From NCBI GenBank assembly GCA_965216885.1, contig OZ244209.1, positions 434,001 through 498,000 of the forward strand: a stretch of DNA of 64,000 nucleotides, written 5' to 3'. The notes beneath the pieces were generated by a model that saw only the letters and a list, made by a program, of their open reading frames with translations, had not been told where the DNA came from and ran no database searches. Shown here piece by piece: positions 49,051-58,703 of this stretch. Positions within the stretch are counted from its first letter, which is position 1. Every line of letters begins with the position of its first letter. The DNA is from CAYNJG01 sp965216885. GTDB taxonomy: Bacteria > Planctomycetota > Planctomycetia > Pirellulales > Pirellulaceae. The translations under genes were made by a program, and so were the position numbers.

Positions 49051-52000
49051 ATGACTCGGTTTCTTTATTTGGTCCTCGCTGTTGCCATAATGTTTATGTC
49101 CATAGTGCGGGCAAAGGCCCAGCCGCCAGAGACGCGCCAACTTCAGTTTTCGAAATGGAGTGGCGATATCAATGTGCCCGATCCGGTCGCCATCGGTTTC
49201 GATGAGCGGGGCCGAGCCTACGTGACGCAGACGCAACGCAGGAAGTCACAGGATCTGGATATTCGTGCGAACCGCAGTTGGATTCCCGATGATGTGGGGT
49301 TCGAAACGGTCCAGGACAAACTGGATTTCTATCGTCGTGAACTTGCGCCGGGCGACGACGAAGAAAACTCGCAACATGTCCAGGATATGAACAAGGATGG
49401 CAGGCACGACTATCGCGACTTGACGGTGCTCAGCGAATTGGTGCATCGTCTGGAGGACAAAGATGGTGATGGAACGGCGGATTCCATGAAGACATTCGCC
49501 GCTGGTTTCCAGACGGAAGTTACCGGGATTGCTGCTGGTGTTATGTATCACGAGGGAGAGGTGTACGCCACGATTGCTCCGGATGTCTGGAAGCTTCGCG
49601 ATACGAACAAGGATGGTGAAGCCGACGAGCGTGAGAAGCTGGCAACGGGTTTTGGTTTGCATATTGCCTATGCCGGTCACGACATGCACGGTCTTACCGT
49701 GGGGCCTGACGGAAAGATCTATTGGTCGGTTGGCGACAAAGGGATTAGCGCCACGTCGCGGGAGGGGGAACGATTTCATTTTCCCAATCAGGGTGGCGTG
49801 ATGCGTTGCAATCCGGACGGCAGCGGTTTTGAAGTCTTCGCACACGGGTTGCGCAACGTGCAGGAGTTGGCGTTCGATCAATGGGGGAATCTGTTTGGCG
49901 TCGATAATGATGCGGACAAACAGGGCGAGCGGGAACGCTTCGTCTATATAGTGAAGGGTATGGACGCCGGCTGGCGCTGCAATTATCAGTATCGTGGGTC
50001 CGATTACGATCCGTGGATGGCAGAAGGGCTCTGGAGGCCGTGGCATGAAGGTCAGCCCGCCTATATCGTTCCGCCGATATCTCATTCGATTGATGGTCCG
50101 GCTGGCTTCGCGTTCAACCCCGGCTCGGCATTGAGCCCCGCGTATCGCGACTACTTTTTTCTCACGGGAGCCCCGAACGGAAATCAGATTGCGTTTCGAG
50201 TCGAGCCGGACCGAGCGTCTTTCCGGATGGTGGATGAACATCGTGTAGGCAGCGGAGTTCCTCTGGTGGGAATCAATTTTGGCCCCGACGGAGGACTGTA
50301 CGGTGTCGATTGGGGCGGAGGGTATCCGTTGAATCAATCCGGAGCGGTCTGGAAAATCGATGATCCGGAATTCAGCAAGTCGACCCTCCGAATGGAAGTC
50401 GCCGAAATGCTGGCCAAAGGATTTCGGGAGGCAGGAACGGATGAACTACTGAACCTGCTGTCGCACGTCGACCAGCGAATTCGACTGGGTGCACAATTTG
50501 AACTGGTAAAGCGAAACGCTGGTGACGAATTCTTTGGTGTGTCGGTGAATTCCCGGCAAGATATCCTCGCTCGGGTGCATGCAATTTGGGGACTCGGTCA
50601 GCTTGCAAGAAGCGGAGACGACGAGGCGATCTTGAGCTTGAGTGCGATTCTTTCACGAGTGGACGAGCCGGAACTTGTTGCGCATGTGGCGCGTTGTGCG
50701 GGCGATCTTCCCGCCGGCAAGGCGACGTGGCTGGCGTCGATGATGATGCACGCGAGTCCACGGGTTCGATTCATGGCTGCACTCGCGCTCGCCGACCAGC
50801 CGACAGAACGCGCCGTGAGGTTTTTTGATGACTTTGCGGCGAGGACGGAGATGTCGGAGACGTATTCCCGTTTTGCCCTCGTAAGGGCCATGTCTGCATG
50901 TGCGACGGAAGAACAATTGGTTGGGTTCAAGGATCACCGGGACGACGTGCTGCGGATGGCTGCGGTCGTTGCCTTGCGATTCCAAAAGAGCGAGCGGGTT
51001 GCGGATTTTCTTGCGTCGCAGACGGACGACGCTGTGACAGAAGCCGCGCGGGCAATTCACGATGACTTTTCGATACTTGCGGCACTCCCGGTATTGGCTG
51101 ATGCGCTGCTGACGTCGAGGTGTGACCACGAGGCATTTGTTCGTCGAGCGATCAACGCCAATCTGCGTATTGGGACACCTCGAAATGCGAAGACGCTCGT
51201 TGACTATGCCACGGATCGAGGGCGTCCGGTCGCAATGCGTCACGACGCGTTGAACGCGCTTGCACGGTGGGTTAATCCGGATCCGCTGGACCGGGTGACG
51301 GGTCGATACCGACCGCGGGTCTCCTCCGAGCGAACGTTTGATCACGCGAGTCTTGCCGAAAAACTTTCTCCCTTGCTCAGTGATGAAAGCAACCGGATTC
51401 GGGTTGCCGCTCTGGAGGTTGCAAGTAGTCTGGGAATCCGCGTGGCAGATGTCGGGCTGGAGCGAATCGTGCGATCCGGGTCGACGGACCCATCGGTTCG
51501 AATGACGGCACTGGGGCTGCTGGAGCGTCAACGAGCGACTGGATTGGAACAAGTCGCGAAGGACCTGATTGACGATGATGTGTCGGAGATGCGGACGCAT
51601 GCATTGAGGTTGGTGGCTGCGCGCGATGGAAGTTTGGCCGAGGAAGTCATCGCCAAAGTTATGGAGTCATCGCGCCCGGTCGCGGAACGGCAGGCAGCAA
51701 TTCAGATACTCGGTACGCTGGAGAGTGAAACGGCGAAATCGCGTCTGAAGGAGTTCTTACGGCTTGCGAAAGCGGGGACCGAGTCGCTACAGGATGTTTA
51801 CCTTGAGCTGGTGAAAGCAACCGGTACTGAGTTGTCCGATACCTATGTTGAGTGTCTTCTTGGTGGCGACAGGAAGAAGGGACGCGACCTGTTTATGACC
51901 CACCTTGGCGCGCAGTGTGTGCGGTGTCACCGAATCGGAAAGCAGGGCAGTGACGTTGGGCCTCCGCTGGACTCAATCGCCAGTCGTCGCGACCGAGCTC

Positions 52001-52287
52001 ATTTGCTGAGAGCGATCGTGCGACCAAGTGTGGACATTGACGACAAGTATCGGATGCACACTTTGGTTCTGACTTCCGGAAAGACATTGCAGGGCGTTAT
52101 TGTCGAGCGAAATGAAAAATCGACATCGATCAGGAATGCCAGTGGCGAAGTGACAGTCGTGCCTGAGGAGGACATTGATGAATCCCTTGAGCAACAGGTC
52201 TCGTTGATGCCCGAGATGAAGGAGGTGTTAACGAGCGAAGAAATTAGAGACCTTGTGGCCTGGCTGGTGACCCTTCAGGGGAGATAG
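49051..52287 (+). CDS. PVC-type heme-binding protein with propeller, HEAT repeats and cytochrome c domain
   Basis: The 1078-residue product has a signal peptide (residues 1-24). Residues 40-420 form a sugar-dehydrogenase-like propeller (VAIGFDERGRAYVTQTQ, HGLRNVQELAFDQWGNLFGV, GFAFNPGSALSPAYRDYFF). HEAT-like repeats fill the middle. A C-terminal cytochrome c domain with CVRCH at 956-960 and a PxxL and DDKYRMHT pattern follows. This architecture is typical of the PVC superphylum and is thought to work outside the membrane. An upstream GTG/ATG frame opens at 48838 but ATG 49051 starts the signal sequence. Confidence 0.92.
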   Translation: MTRFLYLVLAVAIMFMSIVRAKAQPPETRQLQFSKWSGDINVPDPVAIGFDERGRAYVTQTQRRKSQDLDIRANRSWIPDDVGFETVQDKLDFYRRELAPGDDEENSQHVQDMNKDGRHDYRDLTVLSELVHRLEDKDGDGTADSMKTFAAGFQTEVTGIAAGVMYHEGEVYATIAPDVWKLRDTNKDGEADEREKLATGFGLHIAYAGHDMHGLTVGPDGKIYWSVGDKGISATSREGERFHFPNQGGVMRCNPDGSGFEVFAHGLRNVQELAFDQWGNLFGVDNDADKQGERERFVYIVKGMDAGWRCNYQYRGSDYDPWMAEGLWRPWHEGQPAYIVPPISHSIDGPAGFAFNPGSALSPAYRDYFFLTGAPNGNQIAFRVEPDRASFRMVDEHRVGSGVPLVGINFGPDGGLYGVDWGGGYPLNQSGAVWKIDDPEFSKSTLRMEVAEMLAKGFREAGTDELLNLLSHVDQRIRLGAQFELVKRNAGDEFFGVSVNSRQDILARVHAIWGLGQLARSGDDEAILSLSAILSRVDEPELVAHVARCAGDLPAGKATWLASMMMHASPRVRFMAALALADQPTERAVRFFDDFAARTEMSETYSRFALVRAMSACATEEQLVGFKDHRDDVLRMAAVVALRFQKSERVADFLASQTDDAVTEAARAIHDDFSILAALPVLADALLTSRCDHEAFVRRAINANLRIGTPRNAKTLVDYATDRGRPVAMRHDALNALARWVNPDPLDRVTGRYRPRVSSERTFDHASLAEKLSPLLSDESNRIRVAALEVASSLGIRVADVGLERIVRSGSTDPSVRMTALGLLERQRATGLEQVAKDLIDDDVSEMRTHALRLVAARDGSLAEEVIAKVMESSRPVAERQAAIQILGTLESETAKSRLKEFLRLAKAGTESLQDVYLELVKATGTELSDTYVECLLGGDRKKGRDLFMTHLGAQCVRCHRIGKQGSDVGPPLDSIASRRDRAHLLRAIVRPSVDIDDKYRMHTLVLTSGKTLQGVIVERNEKSTSIRNASGEVTVVPEEDIDESLEQQVSLMPEMKEVLTSEEIRDLVAWLVTLQGR

Positions 52288-52527
52288 GCAATCGGGTGCA
52301 TGAGGTGAGTATTGTGTGTGCGGCGTGCCGCCATGAAACACATCATAGTGGGGGGAAGTGCTAATGGTTATTGGTCAAGGCAACGTTGGGTGTAAGGTTT
52401 GATTTGTTAGGACGCCAATGCCCACAATAAGATCGCTTGAAGAATTATCCCCCACTTCTTGTGTGGATTGTAACCATCGATAGAATTAGGATGAGTTAGG
52501 AACGCACGACAGGACGGGTTGGGGCAA

Positions 52528-53223
52528 GTGGATACAGAGCATCGAAGCAGTCCATCCGGCGACGGTAGGATAATTCGCATTGACGAACAGCAAGTTTCGT
52601 CCCGTGGTGTGCGCAAGGACAAGCAACGGGAGCTGGGGCGCGGTGCATATCTGAAGATAGCCACGGAGTTAACGCCATCCTATTTCTACGCCCGTCGCAC
52701 TCAGGAAGGATTCAGTCATCGGGCGCTTCGCATCGAAGTATCAGGGCGACTGAAAGCAGATACGATTTCTCATTGTTGGTTTTCCGAATCTCCGTACGGT
52801 CGTTTGGAAAGCTTGCTGAATCAGGGCGTCTTGCCGGAGATGGCAGACAACGATGAGGTGTTTGCTACCGAATTCCGCGAGCAGATCTCTTCGATTCGCG
52901 AAGTATTCGAAAAGCTGAAGTCCGTCGTGAAGCAAAAATTGGTCCGTGACGGTTTCGGCTACAGACTGGTGGTTGTCGATCCGGTGGTTGATCGACGGGA
53001 TTTCGCGGACGCCGTTCAAAGTATGCCGCGGTTGGTCGAGAACATGTTGCGTTACGCCTACAGGCATGTGGATGCCGTGGAGGACCATGCCCGCGTGGTG
53101 CAGACGAGGCAGTTGGTCATTTTTCTTGAGAGCCTGCTACGTGACTACGTCGAATTTCAGCAAGAATCCACTGCTGCTGCCGCTCGTCCGGAGCGACGTC
53201 GAACACAGGATTTTCGGATCTAG
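52528..53223 (+). CDS. Protein of unknown function
   Basis: The 231-residue product has no signal peptide, membrane segment or motif that I know. It is rich in charged residues, with FATEFREQISSIREVFEKLK suggesting helix. The start is uncertain: GTG 52528 or TTG 52519 (nine bases earlier). It lies between the PVC cytochrome gene and a glycosyltransferase gene in opposite orientation; no operon is evident. Confidence 0.6.
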   Translation: MDTEHRSSPSGDGRIIRIDEQQVSSRGVRKDKQRELGRGAYLKIATELTPSYFYARRTQEGFSHRALRIEVSGRLKADTISHCWFSESPYGRLESLLNQGVLPEMADNDEVFATEFREQISSIREVFEKLKSVVKQKLVRDGFGYRLVVVDPVVDRRDFADAVQSMPRLVENMLRYAYRHVDAVEDHARVVQTRQLVIFLESLLRDYVEFQQESTAAAARPERRRTQDFRI

Positions 53224-53327
53224 GTGAGTCGTCGGGCGTGCGCAATTACGCGTTCATGCTGGTCTTGCTGATGGACCTCGCCATACAGCCATCGACGGCA
53301 AGAGAGTCGTGTCGTCAGGACTCGTGT

Positions 53328-54170
53328 CTAGTATTTCAGGATGCACCAAAGCGCACGAAGGCCATCAACAACGCCAATTTTCTTGCCCTCTTCATGAGTC
53401 CGCGGGGCATAACTGATGGGGCGTTCGTGAAAGCGAATGCCTTTCAGGCGGGAGAGCTTTGCGGTCAGCTCGATTTCGATTCCGAAGCGTTCCTCGCGAA
53501 GTGTGGGAAGAATCTGGGCGAGGTGTTCGCGCCGAATCAGTTTGTAACACGTTTCCACGTCGGTCAGCTTGAGGTTGGTCTTCATGTTGGAGAGGAGCGT
53601 GATCAGGCGATTGACGGTCGAGTGCCAATAGCGTGGTACACGACGACTTCGCGAACTGAATCGACTACCGTAGACGACGTCGGCTTCGTCTTCGAGAATG
53701 GGTAACAGCAGGAGTGGATACTCGCCTGGGTCGTATTCGAGATCGGCGTCCTGGATCACGACCACATCGCCGTTTGCTCGCGCGAATCCCGAGCGAATCG
53801 CAGCGCCCTTGCCGCGGTTCTGTGGATGGAGCAAAACCGTGGTGCGTGGTTGCCCATGGAATTCCTCCAGCACGTCGCGTGTTCCATCCGTGCTTCCGTC
53901 GTCGACAAGAATCAGCTCGGTTTGCACAGGGACTTCGCGCACGCGGTTGATTAACTTCTTCACCGTGTGGACTTCGTTGTAGATGGGGACCACAACGGAT
54001 AACAGGAAATCATCGGGAACGGGATACAGGCCCAGTCGTCTGCAAACGGCCGGTGTCAGCAGTTGTTGCAACAGACGTGTTGTTTCGTTTCGGTTGTTTC
54101 CCAAGTGGTCTTCGTTGAACGCTCGCTGCAACTGCTTTGCCAGTTCGGTATCCGTGTCAGGCTTTTCCAT
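53328..54170 (-). CDS. Glycosyltransferase family 2 (dolichyl-phosphate mannosyltransferase-like)
   Basis: The 280-residue product from ATG 54170 (GGAAACAG about 6 nt ahead) has an N-terminal extension of about 55 residues and a GT2 domain: LSVVVPIYNEVHTVKKLINR, LILVDDGSTDGTRDVL, GKGAAIRSGFARANGD, VVIQDADLEYDPGEYPLLL and VYGSRF. The sequence is like polyprenol-phosphate mannosyltransferases but without membrane helices at the end. It probably makes lipid-linked sugars; the sugar is unknown. Confidence 0.88.
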   Translation of the reverse strand: MEKPDTDTELAKQLQRAFNEDHLGNNRNETTRLLQQLLTPAVCRRLGLYPVPDDFLLSVVVPIYNEVHTVKKLINRVREVPVQTELILVDDGSTDGTRDVLEEFHGQPRTTVLLHPQNRGKGAAIRSGFARANGDVVVIQDADLEYDPGEYPLLLLPILEDEADVVYGSRFSSRSRRVPRYWHSTVNRLITLLSNMKTNLKLTDVETCYKLIRREHLAQILPTLREERFGIEIELTAKLSRLKGIRFHERPISYAPRTHEEGKKIGVVDGLRALWCILKY

Positions 54171-54587
54171 TGCGCTGTTTCCTTGAAGACGGTGTCGTTG
54201 CACCTAGCAAATCTGCAGCTGCCAAACAACAACAAGCTCACTCCAGTGTAACGCTAAAAAGTTTTTGCTTCGCAACCTTGACAATGAAGATTGTGTCACA
54301 ACAATGAGGCCAACGTTGAGATTGTGTTAATGAATGAAAACTTGATCCAGCCCAAATTGGTGGGGTTGCGGATTCAAATTAACGCAGTCTTGAATCGCAT
54401 ACATTGGGAACGCATGGGCGCGACCCAGACGGATCACTGCTTAGCAGTCGGCCTCAGAGGAATTGGCGATGCGCATCGTTGCCTCGGTGGTGGATGTTAG
54501 GAACTACTCCCGCCCATGCTTTTCCTGATGTCTTGCTTTCTGTGAGCAAGTCCTCTTCAGCTGCTCTTCAAAATCCACTCGTGTTTC
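54171..54587. other. Intergenic region with a candidate promoter
   Basis: About 420 bp between the divergent glycosyltransferase and folK. TTGACA (54278-54283), 16 bp, AACAAT (54300-54305) reads toward folK. A 69-codon open frame at 54291-54500 lacks features and I do not count it as a gene. Confidence 0.4.
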
Positions 54588-55472
54588 ATGACTGATTGTC
54601 TAATTGGGCTGGGGTCGAATCTGGGCGAAAAGCAGCAGATCCTTGAGTCCGCTGTGGCGACGCTGGCGGAACACCTCGATGACGTTCGGGTGAGCCCGTG
54701 GTATTCCTGTCCGGCCGTCGGAGGGCCGGGAAATCAGGAGGATTTCCTCAACGGGTGTGTGCGGGCAAATTGTGCGACGACCGCCGCCAAACTGGTGGAA
54801 TTACTACACGCCATCGAAAAGGAAGCCGGTCGCGAGCGCACGGTGCGTTGGTCCTCGCGAACGCTGGACTGTGACCTTCTCTTGTTTGGTGATCAGCAGA
54901 TCGATACGCAAACGCTGGTCGTGCCGCATCCACGCATGATTACGCGAAGGTTTGTGCTGGAGCCGGCGTGTGAGATTGCCGGCGACATGGTGCATCCATT
55001 CATCGGTTGGACGATTGATCACTTATATCAGAACCTTATGGAATCCAGCCCCCACTTCTGTGTGATCGGAAGTAGCGACGCTTTTGTCAATGAAGTTGCC
55101 GGGGTTGTTCACGAAGAGGTGGGGGGGCGTCTGTTGGACAGGAAATGCCTGTCATCCACTCGTTCAATCCCGGAAGAGGCTTTAGAATGGACTTTGGCAG
55201 TCGACGGGTTGATTGCCAGTGAAGCGTCGGCGGTGACGTGTACGTTCTGGGCGGGCGAGCCCTGGTTGTATGCTTCGCAACCAGCGCTGCAGAAGGCGGC
55301 GAGTCAAATCAGGATGCCGAGACTGTTGATCGTAACCGACCCCAGGCAGTCGGACTTCGGTCGTCAATTCGATCGTCTCCCCAAAGGCTTGCGGTGTCCA
55401 ACCCTATTCCTGTCGGGGGACCGGGACGATGCGATACAGGATGCGGTCGGAGCGGTGTTGGCGATGAGCTGA
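54588..55472 (+). CDS. folK: FolK (HPPK) with extra C-terminal domain
   Basis: The 294-residue product begins as 6-hydroxymethyl-7,8-dihydropterin pyrophosphokinase (folate synthesis): LIGLGSNLGEKQQILESAV, GGPGNQEDFLNGCVRAN, and the signature RWSSRTLDCDLLLFG with VVPHPRMITRRFVLEPACEI. The usual enzyme is about 160 residues. Residues 155-294 form an additional domain (CVIGSSDAFVNEVAGVVHEE, PRLLIVTDPRQSDFGRQ, FLSGDRDDAIQDAVGAVL) that looks like a P-loop nucleoside-kinase fold with a degenerate Walker A; its function is unknown. panC follows 181 bp downstream. Confidence 0.92.
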   Translation: MTDCLIGLGSNLGEKQQILESAVATLAEHLDDVRVSPWYSCPAVGGPGNQEDFLNGCVRANCATTAAKLVELLHAIEKEAGRERTVRWSSRTLDCDLLLFGDQQIDTQTLVVPHPRMITRRFVLEPACEIAGDMVHPFIGWTIDHLYQNLMESSPHFCVIGSSDAFVNEVAGVVHEEVGGRLLDRKCLSSTRSIPEEALEWTLAVDGLIASEASAVTCTFWAGEPWLYASQPALQKAASQIRMPRLLIVTDPRQSDFGRQFDRLPKGLRCPTLFLSGDRDDAIQDAVGAVLAMS

Positions 55473-55653
55473 TGTCCGTTAAAGTTGGAACGGAAGAAGG
55501 GGCGAGCGGGCGACTCGCATGATTGGCTCAGTCAGTGGACGTCGGGCATGTCCCTGTGTGTGAAGGTCAGGCGGCCGGACGCTAGAGAGTTTGCGGACCA
55601 ACAGAATTCCTGCATAGCCAACGGATGGCGGCGGCAAATAGGGAGCCTTTAGC

Positions 55654-56502
55654 ATGCCTATATCACTCTGTCTCCATCGCGATGAAGCTCGACGGCAGGT
55701 GCGCGATGCAAAACGACGCGGCCGAAAGGTAGGTCTGGTGCCTACGATGGGCGCCTTGCATCAAGGTCATCTGAGTCTTGTGAAGGCAGCCAGTTCGGAC
55801 TGCGAGTTCACGGTCGTTTCGATATTCGTCAACCCAACACAGTTCGGGCCGGGCGAGGACCTGGAGAAATACCCCCGTGACCTCGACAAGGATCTCGACT
55901 TGCTGGAGGGGTTGGGTGTCGACATGGTGTTCGCGCCCGAGCCGGGGGAAGTCTATTCGCCCAGCCATTCCACGTACGTGGAGCCACCACGTGTCGCCGA
56001 GCCGCTGGAAGGCGAGCGACGGCCGGAGCACTTTCGCGGCGTCGCCACGGTAGTGTTAAAACTGTTTCAAATCATTCCGGCCGACGTGGCTTTTTTCGGG
56101 CAGAAGGATTACCAGCAAACGCGTGTGATTCAGGACATGGCGGCGGATCTCGATCTTCCGGTCAAGATCCTCGTGTGCCCAACGATTCGTGAATCGGATG
56201 GTCTTGCACTCAGTTCGCGCAACGCCTACCTTTCCGACGCGGAGCGTGCGCGATCGCTGGCGATTTCCCAGTCGTTGCGCACCGCCGTTGAAATGACACG
56301 GGCAGGTGAGAGTTCCGCCGAGGCGATTCGAAACGCGATTGTCGGCCAACTCAATCGAGCTGGCATTGAAGAAATCGACTATGTGGCCGTCGTCGACAAT
56401 GCGACACTCTTGCCCGTGCAGAAAATTTCACCCGGAAACATGGTGTTGATCGCGGCGTACTGCGGCACAACTCGCCTCATCGACAATGTGCGACTCGGCT
56501 GA
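55654..56502 (+). CDS. panC: Pantothenate synthetase
   Basis: The 282-residue product joins pantoate and beta-alanine with ATP to give pantothenate, the CoA precursor. It has the HIGH-like motif PTMGALHQGHLSLVK, IFVNPTQFGPGEDLEKYPRD, FHFRG-like HFRGVATVVLKLF, FGQKDYQQ and SDGLALSSRNAYLS. Length and motifs match the family. The preceding gene folK shares the strand and may share a transcript, which puts two vitamin-cofactor steps together. Confidence 0.97.
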   Translation: MPISLCLHRDEARRQVRDAKRRGRKVGLVPTMGALHQGHLSLVKAASSDCEFTVVSIFVNPTQFGPGEDLEKYPRDLDKDLDLLEGLGVDMVFAPEPGEVYSPSHSTYVEPPRVAEPLEGERRPEHFRGVATVVLKLFQIIPADVAFFGQKDYQQTRVIQDMAADLDLPVKILVCPTIRESDGLALSSRNAYLSDAERARSLAISQSLRTAVEMTRAGESSAEAIRNAIVGQLNRAGIEEIDYVAVVDNATLLPVQKISPGNMVLIAAYCGTTRLIDNVRLG

Positions 56503-56624
56503 CTCACTGTAGTTGGCTTTACTGTGGCGTTGCCCGGCAGAGGCTGGCTCGCAAAGGCACGCTGGCGAAAGCACGCACGTGAAGTTTCGTTGGCGACAGT
56601 ACGCTGGCGAGGAAGGGAAACGCA

Positions 56625-57929
56625 ATGCGACAGACGCTGTTCTATATCCCCGATGACGTTGCTGGATGGCCGCTGTTTGGGTTCGGGATTCTGTTGGGGC
56701 TTTGGCTTCTTGGGGCGTCGATCGCGTTTTTCGTGATGGTGCGTCGTCAGGGGTGGACGGCGGAAACGAAAAGTTTCCTTCCGTTCATGGCACTCGTGGC
56801 CGCGGCGGTGGCCTTCGTTCTGCCGGCCGTGAAGACCAGCATCATGTCGCACGAGGTTGGGTTGATGTTATGGCAGTCGCAACAGGCTCAGCCGACCGGC
56901 CTCCCGATTCGCGGCTACGGGATCTTCCTGTTGATTGCGACGATCTCGGGCGTTGGGCTGGCGGTATGGCGAGCAAAAAAAGTGGGACTGTTACCCGACG
57001 CGATCTTTAACCTTGCCTTCTATATGTTTGTGGGCGGCATCCTTGGGGCCAGACTCTTCTTCATTATTCAGTATTGGGAACAGATACACGTTCCAGGGTC
57101 GTTGCAGCAGACGGTCGCCAACATGGTGAACTTTGTCGAAGGCGGGCTGGTCGTGTATGGCTCGCTGATTGGCGCCCTGGTCGCCGGAATGTGGTTTCTC
57201 TACAAGGCCAGGCTGCCTGCGTTGGCGATCGCCGATTTGATAGCGCCCAGCCTTGTTTTGGGGCTGGCAATAGGCCGCATCGGCTGTCTGATGAACGGTT
57301 GTTGTTATGGTGGGCTGTGCTCGCAACCATGGGCATTGACGTTTCCGCCGGAAAGTCCGCCGTATTTTGATCAACATCGCAGCGGCGAGTTCTACGGTTT
57401 TCGCATTTCCGCCGACGAAGGTGGTAAGCCGGTCATTACCCGAGTCACGGCCGGCGGGCCTGCGAGTGACGTGGGCCTGACAGTGGGATTGCCGGTGGAG
57501 TCCATCAACGGCAATAGCACAGAGAGTTTACTGGCAACGCAACGCGAGTTGGCTTCAACGGGCGATCGAATTCGCATCGTCGCCGGTGGCAAGTCGTTTG
57601 ACTATCGCGTTGGAGAATTGCCCGCCAGAAGTTATCCCGTGCATCCGACGCAGATCTATAGTTCGCTGAACGCCGTCCTGCTTTGCATTGTGACGTTGGC
57701 CTATTTCCCCTTCCGCCGTCGGGATGGCGAGGTCTTTACGCTCCTGATCGCCATGTATGCCGTGACTCGATTTCTGCTGGAGGTTATTCGCACGGATGAA
57801 GGCGGCATGTGGGACACCGGCATGACGATCTCGCAGAACGTCAGTGTCGGAATGTTGATTGGCGTCGTGGCTCTGACGATCTATATCTCACGTCAACCTC
57901 GCGGCACGTTCTGGCCAACACCTGCATAG
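56625..57929 (+). CDS. lgt: Prolipoprotein diacylglyceryl transferase with PDZ-like insert
   Basis: The 434-residue product is an Lgt-type enzyme that transfers diacylglycerol from phosphatidylglycerol to the lipobox Cys of prolipoproteins. It has eight or so membrane helices, the LVVYGSLIGALVAG segment, the key GRIGCLMNGCCYGGLC (Arg218) and the late YPVHPTQIYSS (337-347). Between them, residues 257-331 hold a PDZ-like domain (VITRVTAGGPASDVGL, VESINGNST, TGDRIRIVAGGKSFDYRV). Ordinary Lgt has about 270-300 residues. The usual catalytic-loop His (HGG in E. coli) is Tyr here (YGS). Confidence 0.92.
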   Translation: MRQTLFYIPDDVAGWPLFGFGILLGLWLLGASIAFFVMVRRQGWTAETKSFLPFMALVAAAVAFVLPAVKTSIMSHEVGLMLWQSQQAQPTGLPIRGYGIFLLIATISGVGLAVWRAKKVGLLPDAIFNLAFYMFVGGILGARLFFIIQYWEQIHVPGSLQQTVANMVNFVEGGLVVYGSLIGALVAGMWFLYKARLPALAIADLIAPSLVLGLAIGRIGCLMNGCCYGGLCSQPWALTFPPESPPYFDQHRSGEFYGFRISADEGGKPVITRVTAGGPASDVGLTVGLPVESINGNSTESLLATQRELASTGDRIRIVAGGKSFDYRVGELPARSYPVHPTQIYSSLNAVLLCIVTLAYFPFRRRDGEVFTLLIAMYAVTRFLLEVIRTDEGGMWDTGMTISQNVSVGMLIGVVALTIYISRQPRGTFWPTPA

Positions 57930-57996
57930 TGGTAGGTTGAACAAGGGTTAGGTGCTCGCGGGCGACTTGCGGTCAATTCGCTTGTCAACCGGTGGT

Positions 57997-58674
57997 CTAC
58001 TCGCTGACGAGCGCCGCGTTCAACGGACAGTCTGCAGGAACTCCGTCGCCAGCTCGATAGGATTGAAGCAAGCGTTTCGATTCGGCTGCCAGCATACGGC
58101 GAACCTCGCGGCGTTTACCGCGGACGCGTGGAATCCGCATGGAATCGTATGCCGTCGTCTGATGACGGAGCCACGCAATCACCGCGGACTCCGCTCGCTT
58201 TTCGACAGGAATGCGTTTCGTTCGTGCCACCGTGCCACTGCCGACAGGAGTCGCGTGCGAGGTTACGGCGTCGGCAAGCTTTGCAGCGATATCACGGTAT
58301 TGCTGATCGAAAGCCAGGAACGCAAGGACGGCACCACGAAAGTCCTCCACGTATTCGGCCTGTTTCACATCGCGTCGTTTGGCGTCAGCAGCGCGTCGTT
58401 TTGACCATGCTTCCGTCGAACGTTCTGCCGTCAGCTTGTCGCGTATTTGGCGAATCGTCTCCGCGTCGGCCCAGACGCCCAATGAAAACGTGCGGCGTCC
58501 TTTCTTCTGCTTGACGGTCCAGCTTGGGCCAGCGGCCTTCACTCGTCGCGTCAGCGCTGCGTCGCCGGGAGGAAGTAACTCCCATGACGCGGGGACTTGC
58601 AGGACGGCTCCTGCAGTCGTCTGAACGGCTCTGTCGTTGGGCCCCGGGCTGACAATCCTTGTCTCGTTCGGCAT
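57997..58674 (-). CDS. DUF2293 domain protein
   Basis: The 225-residue product from ATG 58674 has a C-terminal DUF2293-like region (PVEKRAESAVIAWLRHQTTA, YDSMRIPRVRGKRREVRRML). The N-terminal part contains PASWELLPPGDAALTRRVKA and KKGRRTFSLGVWADAETI. The domain's function is unknown; its basic, helical look suggests nucleic-acid or RNA binding but that is a guess. The frame is open upstream to 58923, overlapping the next gene, so I set the start at the ATG before MPNETRIV. Confidence 0.85.
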   Translation of the reverse strand: MPNETRIVSPGPNDRAVQTTAGAVLQVPASWELLPPGDAALTRRVKAAGPSWTVKQKKGRRTFSLGVWADAETIRQIRDKLTAERSTEAWSKRRAADAKRRDVKQAEYVEDFRGAVLAFLAFDQQYRDIAAKLADAVTSHATPVGSGTVARTKRIPVEKRAESAVIAWLRHQTTAYDSMRIPRVRGKRREVRRMLAAESKRLLQSYRAGDGVPADCPLNAALVSE

Positions 58675-58703
58675 CTGGGTCTGCGGATGATGTGTGGTAA
58701 GGC

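Noticed and set aside
54291..54500. A 69-codon open frame before folK
   Set aside because: No ribosome-binding site, signal peptide or family similarity; composition like an intergenic stretch.
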